56,798 nucleotides of DNA, taken from contig CANPXG010000008.1 of the NCBI GenBank assembly GCA_947585795.1, positions 1 to 56,798 of the forward strand, read 5' to 3'. A model generated the notes under the pieces. The model searched no databases, was not told where the DNA came from, and saw only the letters and a program-made list of their open reading frames with translations. Of this stretch, positions 53,362-56,798 are shown one piece after another. Both the position numbers and the translations under genes were made by a program. This DNA is from an uncultured Clostridia bacterium. GTDB lineage: Bacteria; Bacillota; Clostridia; UBA1381. Position 1 is the first letter of the stretch, and each line of letters begins with the position of its first letter.

Positions 53362-53444
53362 TTTGGATAAGGCGGTGTAAAAGTAAAAAAACGTCCGTAA
53401 GGTTTGCGCTTTCGCGGGACGCAGCGTTTGGATAAGGAATATCC
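53362..53444 (+). repeat. Direct repeats TTTGGATAAGG next to the dpaA junction
   Basis: TTTGGATAAGG occurs at 53362-53372 and 53427-53437. A further GGATA lies at 53352, at the junction itself. The second copy continues into the palindrome GGATA-AGGAA-TATCC (53430-53444). Such repeated half-sites next to a serine recombinase are candidate attachment or accessory binding sites. Confidence 0.5.
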
Positions 53445-53483
53445 TCACCGAAATTTTAATAGAATTATCGGGGAGGTGATACA

Positions 53484-53579
53484 ATGGTGGTCCAAAGAGA
53501 AGTAAAGGTGATATTCAACGCCAACGGAAAGAGCTTAAGCGATATACTGAAACAGATATTGATCAGTAAAGCAAGGTGA
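53484..53579 (+). CDS. Tiny ORF preceding the serine recombinase
   Basis: A 31-codon frame starts MVVQREVKVIFNANGKSLSD and ends ISKAR, with a strong GGGGAGGTGATAC site. Its stop overlaps the recombinase ribosome site, so the two are coupled. Short proteins with an x-V-x-F-x-x-x-G-K-S-L pattern are common directly before large serine recombinases in Clostridia. A role as directionality factor is possible but unproven. I do not recognise a domain. Confidence 0.65.
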   Translation: MVVQREVKVIFNANGKSLSDILKQILISKAR

Positions 53580-53584
53580 TAACC

Positions 53585-55105
53585 GTGGCGGATAATATGA
53601 CTGCTTTATATTTAAGACTGTCCCGCGACGACGGTACGGTTACGGAGTCGGAGAGCATCGCGAACCAAAAAGCGTTCCTTACGGACTATGCCGAAAAGAA
53701 CGGACTTAATGTTGCCCATGTGTTTTCGGACGACGGTTATTCCGGCTTGTCCTTTGACAGACCGGACTTTAAACGAATGATTAAAATGATTGAAGACGGG
53801 AAAATAAATACCGTTGTTACGAAGGATTTATCCCGCCTCGGTCGCGATTATATAGAGGTCGGCAAGTACATAGACAAGTATTTCCCAGCGCACGGCATAC
53901 GCTACATCGCCGTGAACGACGGCATAGACACCGCGGCGCAAAGCGACGACATGACGCCGTTTCGCGCGGTTTTTAACGATATGTACGCCAAGGACATAAG
54001 CAAGAAGGTGCGGACGGCTCTTACTACCAAAAAGATCGGCGGCAAATTTATCGGTTCCAAGCCACCTTACGGGTACAAAAAGGATCCGAACGATAAAAAC
54101 CATCTTGTTATCGACGAGGAAACGGCAGTCTATGTGCGGCGGATTTACCGCGATTTCCTTGCGGGAGAAACGATACTCGGCATAGCGCACAAGCTGAGCA
54201 TGGACGGCGTTCCCACACCGTCGCAGCAGAAGAATCTGACCGCAACGCAGCGGGTTTTCCAAGGAGTGTGGAACGATGCGATTATTCGCCGTATACTGAC
54301 AAATCCCACATACGCCGGACATCTTGCGCAGAATATGACGCGAAAGGTGAGCTACAAGGTGGATAAAAAGGTGCGTCTGCCGCGTGAGGAATGGATTATC
54401 ATCCGCGATACCCACGAGCCGATTGTGTCGCAGGAGGATTTTGACGCAGCGGCGGATATTCTCTCAAAGCGCGGCTACAATAAACGCAAACGTGAGGGTG
54501 AGCCGCATCTGCTGTCGGGGTTGGTATTCTGCAAGGACTGCGGTGGCGGTATGAGCTTTGTCAGAGAATCGGAAACCCGAACGTATCTCGTATGCAGCCG
54601 GTGGAGGAAGAACGCAAAGCTCGGAGTTTGTACCTCGCACAGCATCAGGGAGTCATACGTCGAGAGCATAGTTAAAGAGAAACTTAAGGAATTAGCGTCA
54701 GCTATCAATACGTCGGAAATTTTGACGGAGGCTGACGCTTTTTTTAATAGCGAAAATAATAATGCCAAGCTTGCCGAGTCGCTTGCGAGAAGGATCGAGG
54801 CTTGTAAGAGTACGGCTTTGAGCCTATACAAGGATAAGGCGTGCGGAACGATCTCGGCGGAGGAATACGCGGAGATGAGCGACGGTATAAAAGCTGAAAG
54901 GGCTGTTTATGAGAAACGGCTTGAGGAAATTCGCAGGGAGGATGAACGCAGTAAAACGACGCGCAATATGGGCGAGTTGCTTAAGGGAATCCTCAGCTTT
55001 GACGATATTGACAGAAATACGCTGCTTATGCTGGTTGATAAAATTTACATCGGACAGGATAAAGATATAGAAATACGGTTTAAATTCGACGATCCGAAGG
55101 GGTGA
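53585..55105 (+). CDS. Large serine recombinase (SpoIVCA/CisA-like site-specific recombinase)
   Basis: A ~506-residue large serine recombinase. The resolvase-type catalytic domain has the nucleophile Ser in ALYLRLSRDDG and the active-site arginines in VTKDLSRLGRDYIEVGKYID. The recombinase domain follows (SKPPYGYKK, GVWNDAIIRRILTNPTYAGH), then a zinc ribbon with FCKDCGGGMSF and the downstream Cys pair in LVCSRWRKNAKLGVCTSH, and a coiled-coil C-terminal part (~390-480). Start GTG 53585 fits AAGGTG six bases upstream; GTG 53576 and ATG 53597 are alternatives. Enzymes of this class excise skin-like elements, integrate phages, or move transposons. Confidence 0.95.
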   Translation: MADNMTALYLRLSRDDGTVTESESIANQKAFLTDYAEKNGLNVAHVFSDDGYSGLSFDRPDFKRMIKMIEDGKINTVVTKDLSRLGRDYIEVGKYIDKYFPAHGIRYIAVNDGIDTAAQSDDMTPFRAVFNDMYAKDISKKVRTALTTKKIGGKFIGSKPPYGYKKDPNDKNHLVIDEETAVYVRRIYRDFLAGETILGIAHKLSMDGVPTPSQQKNLTATQRVFQGVWNDAIIRRILTNPTYAGHLAQNMTRKVSYKVDKKVRLPREEWIIIRDTHEPIVSQEDFDAAADILSKRGYNKRKREGEPHLLSGLVFCKDCGGGMSFVRESETRTYLVCSRWRKNAKLGVCTSHSIRESYVESIVKEKLKELASAINTSEILTEADAFFNSENNNAKLAESLARRIEACKSTALSLYKDKACGTISAEEYAEMSDGIKAERAVYEKRLEEIRREDERSKTTRNMGELLKGILSFDDIDRNTLLMLVDKIYIGQDKDIEIRFKFDDPKG

Positions 55106-55172
55106 TTTGCGTTGCCCCTTCTTCTTAGGACGATATATTTGTAAACTTTTTATAAACTTTCCCCAAACACTA

Positions 55173-55203
55173 TTGACTTACCGCCCGAAGGTGTTGCTAT
55201 AAT
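55173..55203 (+). promoter_or_regulatory. Promoter for the LysR-type regulator
   Basis: TTGACT, 19-bp spacer, TATAAT, about 47 nt before ATG 55250. Confidence 0.6.
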
Positions 55204-55249
55204 ATACATAAGTATACATAGCCGAAAAAATTGGGAGGTGGGTGCAAAG

Positions 55250-56143
55250 ATGAATAACACGCAGCTTGAAACATTTGTGCGGGTAGTCGAGGCGGGGAGC
55301 TTCAACAAGGCTTCGGAGGAGATGTTTATCACGTCCACGGCTGTTATCAAGCAGGTCAATCAGCTTGAAACGGAGCTTGGCGCGCCGCTGTTTGAGCGCA
55401 CTCACCGCGGACTTACGCTCACTCCGGCGGGAAATTCGCTCTACAAGGACTCGAAATACATAATAGAGTATATGCGCGAAACGGTTTTGCGTGCGCGGCA
55501 GGCGATGAGTGAAAGCGAAAATGTTATTCGCATCGGCACGTCGCCCATGACTCCGGCGCAGATTTTGACAGACTTATGGCCGAGGATACACGAGCATTGT
55601 CCCGATATTCATTTTCAGTTGATCCCATTCGAGAACACTCCCGAAAACGCGAGAGAGATCCTCGCGAATCTCGGTCGGAACATAGATATTGTGACGGGTA
55701 TTTTCGATGACACGCTTCTCGATCTGCGTAAATGTGAGGGCTTTGAGATCGCCCGCGAGCCGCTATGCTGCGCCATGTCGATAAATCACCCGCTTGCGAA
55801 TAAGGACAAGCTCACGATGCGCGATATGTACGGAGAAAATCTGATGCTTATCCACCGCGACTGGAGCAGATATATTGACGCTTTGCGCGACGATATTTTC
55901 CTAAATCACAGCCGGATAAACGTAATTGATTTCGATTTTTACGACGTCGGCGTTTTCAACACCTGCGAGCGGAATAAGGATCTGCTTGTCGTTATCCGCG
56001 ATTGGGACTGTATTCACCCGATGATGAAGGTAGTGCCGGTGGAATGGGAATACAATATCCCGTTCGGCGTGCTGTACTCGCCCAAGCCCTCCGAAATCGT
56101 CGAACGGTTTTTGTCGGCGGTGAAAACGGTTATGCAGGAGTAG
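55250..56143 (+). CDS. LysR-family transcriptional regulator
   Basis: A 297-residue regulator. The N-terminal winged helix shows NNTQLETFVRVVEAGSFNKA and VNQLETELGAPLFERTHRGL, the classic LysR HTH. The C-terminal effector domain (~95-295) begins VIRIGTSPMTPAQIL. I choose ATG 55250 with GGGAGGTG upstream; the frame to 55238 lacks a site. LysR regulators often control a divergent or adjacent gene, here possibly the flavodoxin downstream. The effector is unknown. Confidence 0.92.
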   Translation: MNNTQLETFVRVVEAGSFNKASEEMFITSTAVIKQVNQLETELGAPLFERTHRGLTLTPAGNSLYKDSKYIIEYMRETVLRARQAMSESENVIRIGTSPMTPAQILTDLWPRIHEHCPDIHFQLIPFENTPENAREILANLGRNIDIVTGIFDDTLLDLRKCEGFEIAREPLCCAMSINHPLANKDKLTMRDMYGENLMLIHRDWSRYIDALRDDIFLNHSRINVIDFDFYDVGVFNTCERNKDLLVVIRDWDCIHPMMKVVPVEWEYNIPFGVLYSPKPSEIVERFLSAVKTVMQE

Positions 56144-56211
56144 TTTTAAATTGTAGCAACGCTCTGCTAAGCTCGCTTAAATCAGAGCTTGCGACAGATT
56201 ATGGCTGCGAA

Positions 56212-56238
56212 TCAGTTATAACTTTTGGTTATAACTGA
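56212..56238. promoter_or_regulatory. Perfect inverted repeat downstream of the LysR gene
   Basis: TCAGTTATAAC-TTTTG-GTTATAACTGA, 11-bp arms. It could be an operator or a weak hairpin. A second repeat, GCTCTG...CAGAGC, lies at 56161-56188. Confidence 0.5.
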
Positions 56239-56244
56239 TGAACT

Positions 56245-56272
56245 AAAAAAGACTTCTCAAGAGGTCTTTTTT
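56245..56272 (+). terminator. Terminator after the LysR gene
   Basis: AAAAAAGACTTC-TCAA-GAGGTCTTTTTT, a short symmetric hairpin with one wobble pair and a T run. Confidence 0.7.
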
Positions 56273-56315
56273 GCGTTATAATAGAGTTATCAATTATAAA
56301 AGAGTTTTATGTGTA

Positions 56316-56332
56316 ATTCCGGATAACGGAAT
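56316..56332. promoter_or_regulatory. Inverted repeat upstream of the flavodoxin gene
   Basis: ATTCCG-GATAA-CGGAAT, 27 bp before the ATG, a possible operator. A TATAAT-like box lies at about 56276. Confidence 0.35.
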
Positions 56333-56358
56333 AACGAGAAAATATGGGAGGAACTTTT

Positions 56359-56798
56359 ATGGCAAAGATGTTGATTGTATATTATTCGTGGTCTAACGGG
56401 AATACAAAAAGAATTGCTCAAATGCTACAAAAGGCAACGGGTGCGGATATGGCTGAAATCGAAACGGTTGAGAAATATAAGGGAAGTCATCAAGACGTTG
56501 TAGAGCAGGGTAAGCGCGAGGTTGACAGCGGTTTTATGCCGAAAATAAAACAACTTCCGTATGACATCGGCGACTACGATTATATTGCCGTCGGAACTCC
56601 GACATGGTGGTACACAACGGCGCCCGCGGTTTTGACTTATTTAAGCGGTAATGACTGGACAGGCAAGACGGTTATTCCGTTTATGACAAACGGCGGTTGG
56701 CCCGGTCATGTTATCCGCGATATGAAGGAATTATGCAAAGGCGCAAAATTCGTATGTGAAGCGGAAATACAATTTGACTCCTCCGGCGGCGCGCATCT
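56359..56798 (+). CDS. Flavodoxin-family protein, 3' end cut by the window edge
   Basis: 146 codons of an open frame starting MAKMLIVYYSWSNGNTKRIA, the FMN-phosphate loop of flavodoxins (S-x-S-N-G-N-T). It continues with YDYIAVGTPTWWYTTAPAVL and FMTNGGWPGHV, which resemble the Flavodoxin_4 group of redox proteins. It should carry electrons or act as an NAD(P)H-linked FMN reductase. It has a GGGAGG site before ATG 56359. The reading frame is still open at 56798. It may be cargo of the element in dpaA or an ordinary host gene. Confidence 0.85.
   Translation, partial: MAKMLIVYYSWSNGNTKRIAQMLQKATGADMAEIETVEKYKGSHQDVVEQGKREVDSGFMPKIKQLPYDIGDYDYIAVGTPTWWYTTAPAVLTYLSGNDWTGKTVIPFMTNGGWPGHVIRDMKELCKGAKFVCEAEIQFDSSGGAH

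Larger units (their letters stand above)
53352..56798 (+). mobile_element. Putative recombinase-bearing element inserted in dpaA (right end outside the window)
   Basis: The left boundary is where DpaA homology stops (~53352). Within the next 230 bp come direct repeats, a tiny ORF and a large serine recombinase gene directed away from the junction, the arrangement of skin-like sporulation elements. A LysR regulator and a flavodoxin gene follow as possible cargo. The other junction and the dpaA 5' half are not in the window, so the element is at least 3.4 kb. Whether LysR and flavodoxin belong to it is unknown. Confidence 0.6.

Noticed and set aside
53077-53370. A 97-codon plus-strand frame over the dpaB/dpaA junction
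   Set aside because: It is antisense to dpaB and to the recognisable DpaA C terminus.

Overview
The window reads as chromosomal DNA of an anaerobic, spore-forming Clostridia-class Firmicute, probably a gut Oscillospirales/Ruminococcaceae-type organism. I infer this from gene content: two alpha/beta small acid-soluble spore proteins, dipicolinate synthase genes, the [FeFe]-hydrogenase maturase HydG, an Asp23-FakA-RecG operon, SLH and GerMN proteins, GGAGG-type ribosome binding sites, sigma-A promoters with 17-bp spacers, and hemicellulose enzymes. I saw no tRNA, rRNA or CRISPR array.

Layout. 1-480: palindromic intergenic repeats. 481-6007: mutS-mutL-miaA. 6041-7702 (minus): a membrane-anchored D,D-carboxypeptidase. 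7937-11422: a ComEA-like protein, then a PhoB/PhoR-type two-component pair with a GerMN lipoprotein-like partner. 11671-15221 (minus): a GT39-like membrane glycosyltransferase followed by an AgrA/AgrC-type pair. 15444-22057: a MacA/MacB-like efflux operon ending in an SLH-domain protein. 22118-23780: a small membrane protein facing a Xer-like recombinase. 23951-28104: Asp23-FakA-RecG. 28193-28369: a SASP. 28482-33609: an intracellular glucuronoxylan/galactoside cassette (GH115, GH35, UxuA). 33691-35462 (minus): HydG and a second SASP. 35666-37801: a ClC channel and a second CmpB-like membrane protein. 37847-41065 (minus): a large secreted transglutaminase-like protein. 41296-44489: a free-standing condensation domain, carrier protein and adenylating enzyme. 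44531-46427 (minus): leuA behind a leucine leader peptide and attenuator. 46455-47453 (minus): a secreted SLT protein. 47647-48918: enolase. 48935-50678: a yybP-ykoY (Mn2+) riboswitch in front of a CaCA exchanger and MntP. 50716-52499: a DRE-TIM aldolase and a DUF5684-like membrane protein, with a 305-bp intergenic region holding possible Pho-box-like repeats. 52623-53354 (minus): dpaB and only the last ~47 codons of dpaA. 53352-end: a large serine recombinase with a tiny upstream ORF, a LysR regulator and a flavodoxin cut by the window edge.

The most striking observation is at 53208-55105. The dipicolinate synthase A gene is broken a few bases before a large serine recombinase gene that points away from it. 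This is the architecture of the skin-like elements that interrupt sporulation genes and are excised in the mother cell, here in dpaA. Other points of interest are the leucine attenuator (a 16-residue leader with four consecutive Leu codons, a terminator and a competing hairpin), the dissected NRPS-like trio with no known product, and an SLH gene with a compositionally foreign ~420-bp segment.

All protein calls come from reading motifs and family resemblance; no database search was run.
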